64,000 nucleotides of DNA from Fusobacterium nucleatum_L (GTDB taxonomy: Bacteria; Fusobacteriota; Fusobacteriia; Fusobacteriales; Fusobacteriaceae), in NCBI RefSeq assembly GCF_050231725.1, contig NZ_CP077172.1, forward strand, positions 682,001 through 746,000. The letters run 5' to 3'. The position numbers were made by a program, and so were the translations under genes. Positions 25,827-35,384 of the stretch are shown here, piece after piece; within the stretch, counting starts at the first letter, position 1; each line of letters opens with the position of its first letter. The notes beneath the pieces were generated by a model. The model was not told the DNA's origin. It ran no database searches and saw nothing but the letters and a program-made list of their open reading frames with translations.

Positions 25827-28265
25827 TTATGATGGTTTTGATAGAACATTTATCATTTCTCTAATTTCATCAAACTGTTTTTTCAAATCTTCTTCTTCTG
25901 CATAGGTACCTAACGAATCTATAGCCCATTTCATATGTTCTTCCGCTTTCTCTTTATCTCCAAGAACAGCATAACAATACGCAAGTTCTATATCTTCTAG
26001 ATCGACAACATCTCCTTCTTCAAGAGATAATCTTCTCGACTCTAAAAGTTTTTCAATTGCTTCTTCATATTTTCCTAATCTTCTTAAAGTTCTTCCTATA
26101 CTACAAATATATAGGCTATCTTTTCCCTCTTTATACGAACCTTCTAATTCATAAGCTCTATTAAATGCTTTTAAAGCATCTTCATATCTTCCTAAATCAA
26201 AATATATACTAGCCACTCTTGCCCAAACCCATTCATCATCTCTACCCAACTCAATAGATCTTTCAAAATATTTTACTGCCTCTTCATCTTTTCCTTTGTC
26301 ATTATAGCCTAATTCCCAGCCTATCTCTCCATTAATCCATTGGTCATCTCTACCTAAATCTCTTGCTGCATATAAATAATGTAAAGCTTCATTAGGATCT
26401 GAATTTTCTATTTTTCCATAAAGCCAACCTATTTCAGAATTTACAAATATTTTTTCATCCACATTGTCGTTAGCTTTATCTTCATCAAGTAATTCTAGGG
26501 CTTTCTTTAATTTTTCTATAGCTTCTTCATATTTCTCTAATCTACCTAAGCATTGTCCTATCTCTGCATATATCCAGCTATCTTCTCTTCCAAGTTCTTG
26601 AGCTTTTTGTAAGAATTGTAAACCTTCTTCATATTTTTCAAGCTCATTGTAAATCCAACCAATATCTGATAGTAGCCAATTATCTTCCTTATCTTGTTCA
26701 TAGGCCAATAAATAATGTTCAAGTGCTTTTTCATATTTATTTAATTCTTTGTAACATAGACCGATTTCTATATTTATCCAAACATCATTCCTTCCTAATT
26801 CTTGAGCTTTCAAATGATATTTTAATGCCTCTTCCGATTTTTCTAAAAGACGGTGACAGAAACCAAGTTGACAATTTAAGTAAATTTCTTCATTAAGGTC
26901 TTCTTTTAATTCCAAAGCATGCTTATATTTTTCTATGGCTTTATCATATTTTTGTAATCTCATTAAACAAAAACCATATTCTGTATTAAACCAACAATCA
27001 TCTCTATCTAATTTTTCAATTTTCTTAAGATATTTTAGTCCTTCTTTATATTTTCCCAATCCATCATAAAGCCAAGCTATTTCAGATAATAGCCATATAT
27101 CGTTCTCTTCAAATTTTGCAGCTTTTAAATAAGCTTTTAAAGCTTCTTCATTTTTATCTAATGATTTATAACATCTTGCTATTTGAATATTTATCCAAGC
27201 ATCTTTTTGACCTAATTTTTTTGCTTTATTAAAAAATTTTAATGCCTTTTCATATTCTTCTAACTTATAGTAAACCTTTCCATATTCAGCATTTATCCAT
27301 TCATCTTTTCTACCAAGTTTTTTTGTCTTATCTAAACATTTTAACTCTTCCTCATAATTTTCCATGACTCCATATACCCAAGCTATTTCAGATAATATCC
27401 AAAGATTTTTACCTTCATTTAGTTCATTAGCTACTAAATAATACTTCAAAGCTTCTTCATATTTTTCTAATTCCTTATAGCAAATTCCTATTTCAACATT
27501 TACCCATGCGTCATTTTGACCTAATTCTTGTGCTTTAAAGTCTGCCTCCAAAGCCTCTTCATATTTTTCTAAACGACGGTATGTCCAACCAATTTGAGAA
27601 TATAACCAGGTATCATCTCTTCCCAATTCCTTAGCTCTTAAATAATGTTCCAATGACTCCTCAAATTTATCTAATTCTCCCAAACAATATCCTAACTCAG
27701 AGTTTACCCAAGCATCATCTCTTCCTAAGTTAATAACATTCTTTAAAAGTTCCTCTGCTAAATCAAAAGCCCCAATTTTATCATATAACCAAGCTAGATA
27801 AGAATCACATTGAACTCTATCGTCATTTGTTGTTGCATATTCCTTTGATTTCAAAGCATACTCCAAAGCTTTATCTTGATTTTCTTGACTATCCTCTTTA
27901 TCAGATACTTGTTTTGATAACTCTATATATATGTTTAATAAATATCTTTTAATTTCTTCATCATCTGAATCTATTTCATGTGCTTTTAAAAAATATTTTT
28001 CTGCATTCTCATAATCTTCTAAAAAGAAATATGAATATCCTATTCTGTAATTCCAACGCATAGTGTTTCCTTCTTCTATCTCTATGCTTTTTAATATTTC
28101 TATTGCTTTTCCATAACTTTGTATATTATTATATGCTCTAGCTAATTGCCCTATTAATTCATTATTTAATTGTTCTGCTGGAAGTGATTCAATCATATCT
28201 ATTATTTCTTGATGCTTATCTAAATCATATAAATCTTCAATTTTTTTTAATAATTCATCTTTCAT
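25827..28265 (-). CDS. Large tetratricopeptide-repeat (TPR) protein
   Basis: An 812-residue protein made almost wholly of 34-residue TPR units. They share an unusual start, LGRDDxWxxxxIGxxYxxLEKYEEAL, with a conserved Asp-Asp-x-Trp. There is no signal peptide or membrane segment, so it should be cytosolic and act as a protein-binding scaffold. Three consecutive TPRs form a higher-order block of about 103 residues seen three times (from about residues 252, 355 and 494), pointing to segmental duplication. Neighbours (SDR, rpmB) give no functional hint. The partner is unknown. Confidence 0.85.
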   Translation of the reverse strand: MKDELLKKIEDLYDLDKHQEIIDMIESLPAEQLNNELIGQLARAYNNIQSYGKAIEILKSIEIEEGNTMRWNYRIGYSYFFLEDYENAEKYFLKAHEIDSDDEEIKRYLLNIYIELSKQVSDKEDSQENQDKALEYALKSKEYATTNDDRVQCDSYLAWLYDKIGAFDLAEELLKNVINLGRDDAWVNSELGYCLGELDKFEESLEHYLRAKELGRDDTWLYSQIGWTYRRLEKYEEALEADFKAQELGQNDAWVNVEIGICYKELEKYEEALKYYLVANELNEGKNLWILSEIAWVYGVMENYEEELKCLDKTKKLGRKDEWINAEYGKVYYKLEEYEKALKFFNKAKKLGQKDAWINIQIARCYKSLDKNEEALKAYLKAAKFEENDIWLLSEIAWLYDGLGKYKEGLKYLKKIEKLDRDDCWFNTEYGFCLMRLQKYDKAIEKYKHALELKEDLNEEIYLNCQLGFCHRLLEKSEEALKYHLKAQELGRNDVWINIEIGLCYKELNKYEKALEHYLLAYEQDKEDNWLLSDIGWIYNELEKYEEGLQFLQKAQELGREDSWIYAEIGQCLGRLEKYEEAIEKLKKALELLDEDKANDNVDEKIFVNSEIGWLYGKIENSDPNEALHYLYAARDLGRDDQWINGEIGWELGYNDKGKDEEAVKYFERSIELGRDDEWVWARVASIYFDLGRYEDALKAFNRAYELEGSYKEGKDSLYICSIGRTLRRLGKYEEAIEKLLESRRLSLEEGDVVDLEDIELAYCYAVLGDKEKAEEHMKWAIDSLGTYAEEEDLKKQFDEIREMINVLSKPS

Positions 28266-28365
28266 TTTTTCACCTCTATTTAATTATTATATAAATAGTA
28301 TATCTTATTTTTACTTTTTTTTCAAAAGCAATTAGTCATTTTTTACTTTTATATAGAAAATAAAA

Positions 28366-28385
28366 AACCACTTATACAAGTGGTT
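28366..28385 (-). terminator. Terminator of rpmB
   Basis: AACCACTT (28366-28373) and AAGTGGTT (28378-28385) form an 8-bp stem with a 4-nt loop. On the minus strand it is followed by six T. It lies 42 nt after the rpmB stop. Confidence 0.8.
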
Positions 28386-28426
28386 TCTCTTTACTTTTTA
28401 AAAATAAGTGCACTAATTTTTAAAAA

Positions 28427-28684
28427 TTATTTGTTTAAGTGTTTTAATAATCTTTCACTTAATGTAGCAATATTTTCTTTTAAAATTCTCATTACTTCTA
28501 CTTCAGAAGCTCCTCTTAAAGTTTTTAAAGTTCTAGCACAAACTTTTACTTTTATTGGGCTACCATTAACAACTAAAGTTGTAACTTGTAGGTTTGGTTT
28601 CCATACTCTTCTAGTTAATCTATGAGAGTGAGATATTTGGTTTCCACTAATTAAACCAGTTCCTGTGATTTCACATCTTTGCAT
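28427..28684 (-). CDS. rpmB: Ribosomal protein bL28
   Basis: An 85-residue protein starting MQRCEITGTGLISGNQISHS, the typical L28 N-terminus with the G-N-x-xSHS pattern, followed by RRVWKPNLQ. It belongs to the large ribosomal subunit. An earlier in-frame ATG (28735) is rejected because AGGAGGTGC directly precedes ATG 28684. It forms a single-gene unit with its own terminator. Confidence 0.95.
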   Translation of the reverse strand: MQRCEITGTGLISGNQISHSHRLTRRVWKPNLQVTTLVVNGSPIKVKVCARTLKTLRGASEVEVMRILKENIATLSERLLKHLNK

Positions 28685-28825
28685 GTTAGCACCTCCTTGA
28701 TATACTTTTTTATATAATACATCGTATTTTATCATTTAATTTATAAAAAATCAAGAATAAAAATCTATAAAATTCTTTTTTTTATTAAATGGTAAAAATT
28801 TCAACAAAATAACTTAAATTTTAAT

Positions 28826-28866
28826 GATTGAATTTGATTGAAAAAGAATGAAAATGATTGTATAAT
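28826..28866 (+). promoter_or_regulatory. fru operon promoter with four 10-bp-phased operator repeats
   Basis: A promoter TTGAAA (28838-28843), 17-nt spacer, TATAAT (28861-28866) precedes fruR. The pentamer GATTG (or GAATG) ends every tenth base at 28830, 28840, 28850 and 28860, so four copies lie on one face of the helix across the -35 and spacer. Such short direct repeats are typical DeoR-family operators; binding here would block RNA polymerase. Confidence 0.65.
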
Positions 28867-28898
28867 TAATTATATAATTACGAACAAAAGGAAAAGAT

Positions 28899-29636
28899 AT
28901 GTTATTTGAAGACAGAATTTCACTTATTTTAAAGCTTATCGAGCAAAACGGTAGTATTGAAAATTCAAAAATTATTAAAGATTTAAAAATTAGCGAGGCT
29001 ACTCTTAGAAGAGATTTAGCTTATCTTGAAAAAGAGGGCAAAATTAAAAGAGTTAGAGGAGGTGCTATTTTAAAAAAGATTGCTAGAAAAGAAATAGCAA
29101 TCAAAGAGAAAAATTCTAATAAAGATAGTAAAAAGAAAATTGCAAAATTGGCAGCTCAATTTATTTCTGATGGAGATTACATCTATTTAGATGCAGGGAC
29201 AACAACCTATGAAATTATCGACTATATAAAGGGAAAAGATATTAAGGTTGTAACAAATGGAATTATACATCTAGAAAAACTTATAGCTAATGACATTGAA
29301 ACCTATTTGATAGGTGGAAGAATTAAAAAAAGTACCTTGGCTATTGTTGGAGTAAAAGCTCTTAGAGATTTATCAGAATTTAGATTTGACAAGGCTTTTA
29401 TAGGAATTAATGGAATTAATGAAAATGGTTACTCAACTCACGATATAGAAGAAGCTTTAATTAAAAAACAAGCTATTGATAATTCTAACAAGGCTTTTAT
29501 CTTAGCAGATAGCTCAAAATTTGACATTGTATACTTTGCTAATGTTGCAAAACTTGAAGAGGCAACAATAATAACTGATAAAAAAGAAGTAAATAAAAAT
29601 ATAATAAAACATACAAATATAATAAACACATATTAA
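28899..29636 (+). CDS. fruR: DeoR-family repressor of the fructose operon
   Basis: A 245-residue regulator with an N-terminal DeoR helix-turn-helix (residues about 6-57, with SEATLRRDLAYLEKEGKIKRVRGGA) and a C-terminal sugar-phosphate sensor domain (YLDAGTTTYEII, TNGI, GINGINENGYST). Members of this class bind fructose-1-phosphate or related phosphosugars and then release DNA. It is first in an operon with fruK and fruA, and phased repeats overlap its promoter, consistent with autorepression. Confidence 0.92.
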   Translation: MLFEDRISLILKLIEQNGSIENSKIIKDLKISEATLRRDLAYLEKEGKIKRVRGGAILKKIARKEIAIKEKNSNKDSKKKIAKLAAQFISDGDYIYLDAGTTTYEIIDYIKGKDIKVVTNGIIHLEKLIANDIETYLIGGRIKKSTLAIVGVKALRDLSEFRFDKAFIGINGINENGYSTHDIEEALIKKQAIDNSNKAFILADSSKFDIVYFANVAKLEEATIITDKKEVNKNIIKHTNIINTY

Positions 29637-29652
29637 ATTGAAAGGAGTACCT

Positions 29653-30582
29653 ATGATATATTCAGTGACTTTGAATCCCTCCATTGATTTTATTGTCAGA
29701 GTAAAGGATTTTCAATTAGGTGAAACTAATAGAGCCTACGAAGATAATTTCTTTGCTGGTGGTAAGGGAATAATGGTATCTAAACTCTTAAAAAATGTTA
29801 AAACTGATTGTATGAATCTTGGTTTTTTAGGAGGATTTACAGGGGCATTTATAGAGCAGAATTTAAAAAAATTAAATATTCCATCAGATTTTGTAACTGT
29901 AAATGAGAATACAAGAGTAAATGTTAAATTAAAAACTGAAACTGAAACTGAAATTAACTGTCAAGGTCCAAAAATTTCTGAGAGTGAAAAAGAAGAATTC
30001 TTAGATAAAATTAGAAAAATTAAAAGTGATGACTTTGTTATTTTATCTGGTTCAGTTCCTAGTAATCTTGGAAATGATTTCTATATAACTATCATAGAAA
30101 TCTTAAACAAAAATGGAGTAAAGTTTACTCTTGATAGTAGTGGAGAAACTTTTAGTAAATCTTTAAAATACAAACCATTTTTAATAAAACCTAATAAAGA
30201 TGAATTAAAAGAATATGCCAAAAGAGAATTTAAAAATAATCAAGAAATTATAGATTATGTCAGGGAAAATCTTGTAGATAAAGCAGAACATGTAATTGTT
30301 TCCTTGGGAGGAAAAGGAGCTTTATATATAGGTAGGAATTTTTCGCTTTTTGCTCATCCTTTGAGAGTAAAAGAAAATGTGGTTAATACTGTTGGTGCTG
30401 GAGATTCAGTTGTTGCTGGTTTTGTAAATTATATGCTTAAACATAATGAGGTTGAAAAAGCATTTAGGTTTGCAGTGGCTTGTGGAACAGCAACAAGTTT
30501 TTCAGAAGATATTGGGGAATTAGATTTTATTGAAGAAATATATAGCAAATTAGTTATAGAAAAGGAGAATTATGGAAATTAA
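29653..30582 (+). CDS. fruK: 1-Phosphofructokinase
   Basis: A 309-residue PfkB-family kinase that phosphorylates fructose-1-phosphate to fructose-1,6-bisphosphate. Motifs: the N-terminal VTLNPSIDF, sugar-binding GGKGIMVSKLL, and the catalytic ATP site NTVGAGDSVVAGF near residue 250. ATG 29653 is the start because AAAGGAG lies 6 nt upstream; an earlier TTG would include that site. Its 3' end overlaps fruA by 11 nt, so translation of the two is coupled. Confidence 0.95.
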   Translation: MIYSVTLNPSIDFIVRVKDFQLGETNRAYEDNFFAGGKGIMVSKLLKNVKTDCMNLGFLGGFTGAFIEQNLKKLNIPSDFVTVNENTRVNVKLKTETETEINCQGPKISESEKEEFLDKIRKIKSDDFVILSGSVPSNLGNDFYITIIEILNKNGVKFTLDSSGETFSKSLKYKPFLIKPNKDELKEYAKREFKNNQEIIDYVRENLVDKAEHVIVSLGGKGALYIGRNFSLFAHPLRVKENVVNTVGAGDSVVAGFVNYMLKHNEVEKAFRFAVACGTATSFSEDIGELDFIEEIYSKLVIEKENYGN

Positions 30583-32443
30583 AGATTTACTAAAAAAAGA
30601 TTTAATGATAATGGATTTAAAAGCATCTACAAAGATGGAAGCTATTGATGAAATGGTAGCTAAATTAAAAGATAAAAATATCATCTCTGATGAAGTTGTT
30701 TTTAAAGATTTAATTTTAAAGAGAGAAGAAAGAAGTTCAACAGGTTTAGGTGAAGGAATTGCAATGCCTCATGCCAAAACTTCCGTTGTAAATACTCCTT
30801 CTGTACTATTTGCAAGGTCAAATAAAGGTATAGACTACGATGCCTTGGATGATGAGCCTGTGTATATTTTCTTTATGATAGCTGCTTCAGAAGGTGCTCA
30901 TGATTTACATATAGAAACTCTTGCTAAACTATCTAAAATGTTGTTAAATGATGATTTTACACAAGGATTAAAAACTTGCGGAAGTCCTGATGAAGTTTAT
31001 GCTCTTGTAGATAAATATTCTGAAAAACCTCAAGAAGCTGTTAAGGAAGAAGTAAAAGAAGTTCAAAATACAAATAAGAAAAGAATACTTGCTGTAACTG
31101 CTTGTCCAACAGGTATTGCACATACATATATGGCAGAAGCTGCTCTTAAAGAAGCAGGAGAAAAATTAGGAGTAGATGTTAAAGTTGAAACTAATGGAGC
31201 AGATGGAATTAAAAATAATTTAACTACAAATGATATAAATGAAGCAGTTGGAATTATAGTTGCTGCTGATAAAAAAGTTGAAACTGCTCGTTTTAATGAT
31301 AGAAAAGTTATAGTTACAAGTACAGCAGATGCTATAAAAAATGCTGAAACTTTAATTAATAAAGTTTTAAATAATGAAGCTCCTGTTTTTAAAGCAGAAG
31401 CTAGTGATAAAACCGAAGAAGATACTCAAGAAAATGATTCGATAGGAAGAATTATCTATAAAAGTATTATGAGTGGAGTTTCTAATATGCTTCCATTTGT
31501 AATTGGTGGTGGAATTTTACTTGCTATCTCATTTATTGTTGAAAGATTTATGGGAGAAAATCAATTATTTAAGTTATTATTTGATGTTGGTGCAGGAGCT
31601 TTCCATTTCTTAATACCTGTTCTTGCTGGATTTATTGCTATGAGTATTGCTGATAAACCTGGATTTATGCCTGGAGCTGTTGCAGGATATATGGCAAGCC
31701 AAGGTGCTGGTTTCTTAGGTGGGCTTATTGGGGGATTTATTGCTGGGTACTCAGTTATATTCTTAAAGAAAATGACAAAGAATATGTCTAAACAGTTTGA
31801 TGGTATGAAATCTATGGTAATCTATCCAATATTTAGTTTGCTAATAACTGGTGTGTTGATGTATTTCATAATAGGTCCTATATTTACAAAAGTAAATCTT
31901 ATTGTTGCTAACTGGTTAAATAATATGGGAACTGCAAATGCTGTTCTTCTAGGTGCTATACTTGGTGGAATGATGAGTGTTGATATGGGAGGACCTATCA
32001 ATAAAGCAGCTTATGCTTTCTCAATAGGAGTATTTACTGACACAGGAAATGGTGCATTTATGGCAGCTGTTATGGCAGGTGGAATGGTTCCTCCATTAGC
32101 AATAGCTCTTGCTATGACATTATTTAAAAATAATTTTGATGAAAAAGAAAAACAATCAACAATTTCAAACTTTATACTAGGTCTATCTTTTATAACAGAA
32201 GGTGCAATTCCTTTTGCTGCTAAAGAACCAGTTAAAGTTATAGGTTCTTGTATTGTGGGAGCTGCAATAGCAGGTGGATTAACTCAATTCTGGAGTGTAT
32301 CTGCTCCTGCTCCTCATGGTGGAATATTTGTTATTCCTGCAATGCCAAGTGTTCATTCAGCTATATTCTTTATAGTTTCTATTGCAATAGGAGCTATAGT
32401 ATCAGGAGTGATATTTGGACTTCTTAGAGGAAAGAAAAAATAA
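30572..32443 (+). CDS. fruA: PTS fructose transporter subunit IIABC
   Basis: A 623-residue fused phosphotransferase permease. The IIA domain (residues 1-150) has the phospho-histidine His67 in MPHAKT. The IIB domain (about 170-270) has the phospho-cysteine Cys178 in TACPTGIAHTYMAEA. The IIC membrane domain (about 285-620) holds the fructose channel. It imports fructose as fructose-1-phosphate, the FruK substrate. The next promoter begins only 11 nt after the stop. Confidence 0.96.
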   Translation: MEIKDLLKKDLMIMDLKASTKMEAIDEMVAKLKDKNIISDEVVFKDLILKREERSSTGLGEGIAMPHAKTSVVNTPSVLFARSNKGIDYDALDDEPVYIFFMIAASEGAHDLHIETLAKLSKMLLNDDFTQGLKTCGSPDEVYALVDKYSEKPQEAVKEEVKEVQNTNKKRILAVTACPTGIAHTYMAEAALKEAGEKLGVDVKVETNGADGIKNNLTTNDINEAVGIIVAADKKVETARFNDRKVIVTSTADAIKNAETLINKVLNNEAPVFKAEASDKTEEDTQENDSIGRIIYKSIMSGVSNMLPFVIGGGILLAISFIVERFMGENQLFKLLFDVGAGAFHFLIPVLAGFIAMSIADKPGFMPGAVAGYMASQGAGFLGGLIGGFIAGYSVIFLKKMTKNMSKQFDGMKSMVIYPIFSLLITGVLMYFIIGPIFTKVNLIVANWLNNMGTANAVLLGAILGGMMSVDMGGPINKAAYAFSIGVFTDTGNGAFMAAVMAGGMVPPLAIALAMTLFKNNFDEKEKQSTISNFILGLSFITEGAIPFAAKEPVKVIGSCIVGAAIAGGLTQFWSVSAPAPHGGIFVIPAMPSVHSAIFFIVSIAIGAIVSGVIFGLLRGKKK

Positions 32444-32453
32444 GAAAAACATA

Positions 32454-32482
32454 TTGACATAAAACATAAAATATAGTATAAG
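32454..32482 (+). promoter_or_regulatory. Strong promoter of the pseudoknot RNA
   Basis: Consensus -35 TTGACA (32454-32459), exact 17-nt spacer, -10 TATAAG (32477-32482). It is the best sigma-70-type promoter in the window and drives a non-coding leader. Confidence 0.85.
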
Positions 32483-32488
32483 ATAAGT

Positions 32489-32584
32489 AGAAGATATGTT
32501 CATATAGCAGTGAACAGGATAATCAAAAGAAATGCTATTCAAGAAGAGTTAAAAAGTCCTGATTATAATATTAGGACTTTTTTC
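32489..32584 (+). ncRNA. H-type pseudoknot RNA with terminator, upstream of guaA
   Basis: GTTCA (32498-32502) pairs with TGAAC (32511-32515). ATAGCA in its loop (32504-32509) pairs with TGCTAT downstream (32533-32538). This gives a compact H-type pseudoknot with 1-nt loops and a 17-nt A-rich third loop. A terminator follows: AAAAAGTCCT (32551-32560) with AGGACTTTTT (32573-32582). CAGGA (32515-32519) could instead pair with TCCTG in the terminator arm, a possible switch. The layout resembles small-metabolite riboswitches, but I match it to no known class. guaA has its own -10 box downstream, so it may also be a free small RNA. Confidence 0.6.
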
Positions 32585-32644
32585 ATAATTTATATAACTA
32601 AATATTGAATAATAAAAAATAAAGATAAAGTTTAAGAATTATGG

Positions 32645-32650
32645 TATAAT
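32645..32650 (+). promoter_or_regulatory. guaA proximal promoter (extended -10)
   Basis: TATAAT preceded by TGG forms an extended -10 element 30 nt before the guaA start. No -35 consensus is visible. It would let guaA be transcribed even when the upstream leader terminates. Confidence 0.5.
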
Positions 32651-32679
32651 AATGTAATTTTAAAAGTGGAGGTTTTATA

Positions 32680-34218
32680 ATGAAAAAAGGTGGAATTGTT
32701 ATACTTGACTTTGGTTCTCAATACAATCAACTTATTGCAAGAAGGGTTAGAGAAATGGGAGTTTATGCTGAAGTTGTTCCTTTTCATGAAGATGTTGACA
32801 AAATTTTAGCTAGAGAGCCAAAAGGAATTATTCTTTCTGGTGGACCTGCTTCTGTTTATGCTGAGGGGGCTCCAAGTTTGGATATTAAATTATTTCAAAA
32901 TAATATCCCAATACTTGGACTTTGTTATGGTATGCAATTAATTACTCATTTACATGGTGGAAAAGTTGCAAGAGCTGATAAACAAGAGTTTGGTAAGGCT
33001 GAACTAGAACTTGATGATAAAAATCATATACTATATAAGGATATTCCAAATAAGACTACTGTTTGGATGAGCCATGGAGACCATGTTACAGAAATGGCAC
33101 CTGACTTTAAAATTATTGCTCACACTGATTCTTCAATAGCTGCTATTGAAAATAGTGATAAAAATATTTATGCTTTCCAATATCACCCAGAAGTTACTCA
33201 CTCACAACATGGTTTTGATATGCTTAAAAACTTTGTTTTTGGTATAGCAAAGGCTGAAAAAAATTGGTCAATGGAAAACTATATTGAATCAACTGTAAAA
33301 AATATAAAAGAAAGAGTTGGAAATAAACAAGTAATATTAGGTTTATCTGGTGGAGTAGATTCATCTGTTGCTGCTGCACTTATCAATAAGGCAATAGGTA
33401 GACAATTAACTTGTATTTTTGTTGATACTGGTTTACTTAGAAAAGATGAAGCTAAACAAGTTATGGAAGTTTATGCTAAAAACTTTGATATGAATATTAA
33501 ATGTGTAAATGCAGAAGAAAGATTTTTAACAAAACTTGCTGGAGTAACTGACCCTGAAACTAAGAGAAAAATTATAGGAAAAGAATTTGTTGAAGTATTC
33601 AATGAAGAAGCTAAAAAGATTGAAGGTGCTGAATTTTTAGCACAGGGTACAATCTATCCTGATGTTATAGAATCTGTTTCTGTTAAAGGACCATCTGTTA
33701 CTATAAAATCTCATCACAATGTTGGAGGTTTACCAGAAGACTTAAAATTTGAATTACTTGAACCTTTGAGAGAATTATTTAAAGATGAAGTTAGAAAAGT
33801 TGGTAGAGAATTAGGTATTCCTGATTATATGGTAGATAGACATCCATTCCCAGGACCTGGTTTAGGAATTAGAATTTTAGGAGAAGTTACTAAAGAAAAA
33901 GCTGATATTTTAAGAGAAGCTGATGCAATATTTATAGAAGAATTAAGAAAGGCTGATTTATATAATAAAGTTAGCCAAGCTTTTGTTGTTTTACTTCCTG
34001 TAAAATCTGTTGGAGTTATGGGAGATGAAAGAACTTACGAATATACTGCTGTTTTAAGATCAGCTAATACTATAGACTTTATGACTGCTACTTGGTCACA
34101 CTTACCTTATGAATTTTTAGAAAAGGTTTCTAATAGAATTTTGAATGAGGTTAAGGGGATTAATAGATTGACTTATGATATTTCTTCTAAACCACCTGCA
34201 ACTATTGAGTGGGAATAG
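32680..34218 (+). CDS. guaA: GMP synthase (glutamine-hydrolysing)
   Basis: A 512-residue enzyme converting XMP, glutamine and ATP to GMP. The class I glutamine amidotransferase domain has the nucleophile motif GLCYGMQ near residue 85 and the His/Glu pair in YHPEVTHS. The ATP-pyrophosphatase domain has the PP-loop LSGGVDSSVAA near residue 225. The C-terminal dimerisation domain carries DRHPFPGPGLGIR and ends DISSKPPATIEWE, the standard GuaA end. Full length. Confidence 0.97.
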   Translation: MKKGGIVILDFGSQYNQLIARRVREMGVYAEVVPFHEDVDKILAREPKGIILSGGPASVYAEGAPSLDIKLFQNNIPILGLCYGMQLITHLHGGKVARADKQEFGKAELELDDKNHILYKDIPNKTTVWMSHGDHVTEMAPDFKIIAHTDSSIAAIENSDKNIYAFQYHPEVTHSQHGFDMLKNFVFGIAKAEKNWSMENYIESTVKNIKERVGNKQVILGLSGGVDSSVAAALINKAIGRQLTCIFVDTGLLRKDEAKQVMEVYAKNFDMNIKCVNAEERFLTKLAGVTDPETKRKIIGKEFVEVFNEEAKKIEGAEFLAQGTIYPDVIESVSVKGPSVTIKSHHNVGGLPEDLKFELLEPLRELFKDEVRKVGRELGIPDYMVDRHPFPGPGLGIRILGEVTKEKADILREADAIFIEELRKADLYNKVSQAFVVLLPVKSVGVMGDERTYEYTAVLRSANTIDFMTATWSHLPYEFLEKVSNRILNEVKGINRLTYDISSKPPATIEWE

Positions 34219-34364
34219 AAGAAAAACTCATTTAAAATAAGTAATTACCATATTTTTAAATTTTAATGGACTTAATTTGGACTTAAAATAGAAGTAAGTA
34301 TATTATAATATGATATACCTTAGGAAAATAACTATATTCAAGACATTCAAAGGAGAATAGGAAT

Positions 34365-35294
34365 ATGGAAAAAGTATTTTTTGAATATAATGAGAATAGT
34401 ATCACATTATATGAAGCTTTGAAAAATGCTAACCCACCAAGTGACATGGTTGAAATTTTCAATAAATTTCAAAAGCAAATATATTCATATACAGATTTTG
34501 AAATAAAGAATTTTAAAAAATTACAGAATTTTGCTGAGCATAAACATTTAGTAAATTTTCTATGTGACTTATTGAAAAGAGTTTGTCCTCATTATGAGAA
34601 TAAAGAATTTTATTATATCTTGGTAGCATTAACTTATTCCCAAGAGCAAAAAGCAATTGAGTACTTGAAACTACTAACAGAGTTTGCTATTGCTAATCAA
34701 CTTAATCTCTGTCATTTTTTACTTACTATTTTCAATGAAATAAATGAACCACATTTGTTGTCAGTTAAAGAAAAATTAGAACAATATTTTTCAGAACTCT
34801 ATATACAAAGTGATTATTTTGAATTTGTGAAAAGAGTAGGTCTTGATACTTCAAAAATTGAGTTTAAAAAAACAGGAGGAGAAGGAAGTTTTAGTTTTGA
34901 CCTTACCAATATGGAAGGAATCCAGTATGAATTTCAGTTAGATAATGAAATAGATAAAAGAAAATTTTGTAAACTGAGTATTTCTGTTTTTACTCCTAAA
35001 GGGATGAAAAACTGTTTTGATGTATCATTGTCAAGTAAACAATTCTCGCTCTATCACCACCACAAAGATTATTATGTGTCTTCTAAAGAAGAGATAAAAT
35101 TACTTAATAAAGAAACAAATCAAGAATTTTATATAGAAAACAGTACGAATTTATTAGAACTCAAAAATATTGTAAGACAGATTGAAAGTGTTTTACAAAC
35201 AAAATTTGTTTCAAACATAATACGTTCTTATTTCACAAAACCTTTGAAAGGAAAAAAAGAATTACAAAAATGGTGGGAAGATAACAATTTTTAA
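34365..35294 (+). CDS. Uncharacterised 309-residue protein
   Basis: I do not recognise this protein. It has no signal peptide or membrane segment, is rich in Lys, Glu, Phe and Asn, and is mostly helical in its first half. The second half is richer in beta-type sequence (residues about 165-240, with FSFDLTNMEG) and has two adjacent histidine clusters (YHHHKDYY). It ends KWWEDNNF. An AAAGGAGAA ribosome site and a terminator support expression. It sits beside a decayed DUF1016 nuclease gene between two housekeeping genes, so it may be accessory, for example an immunity or defence-related protein (speculative). Confidence 0.7.
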   Translation: MEKVFFEYNENSITLYEALKNANPPSDMVEIFNKFQKQIYSYTDFEIKNFKKLQNFAEHKHLVNFLCDLLKRVCPHYENKEFYYILVALTYSQEQKAIEYLKLLTEFAIANQLNLCHFLLTIFNEINEPHLLSVKEKLEQYFSELYIQSDYFEFVKRVGLDTSKIEFKKTGGEGSFSFDLTNMEGIQYEFQLDNEIDKRKFCKLSISVFTPKGMKNCFDVSLSSKQFSLYHHHKDYYVSSKEEIKLLNKETNQEFYIENSTNLLELKNIVRQIESVLQTKFVSNIIRSYFTKPLKGKKELQKWWEDNNF

Positions 35295-35384
35295 AGCTAG
35301 ATTTAGTAATTAACTTAAAAGATTGCAAAATAAATTAGTTTAAAATACAAATAAAAGTTTTAAATTAATTATAGTAATAATATA

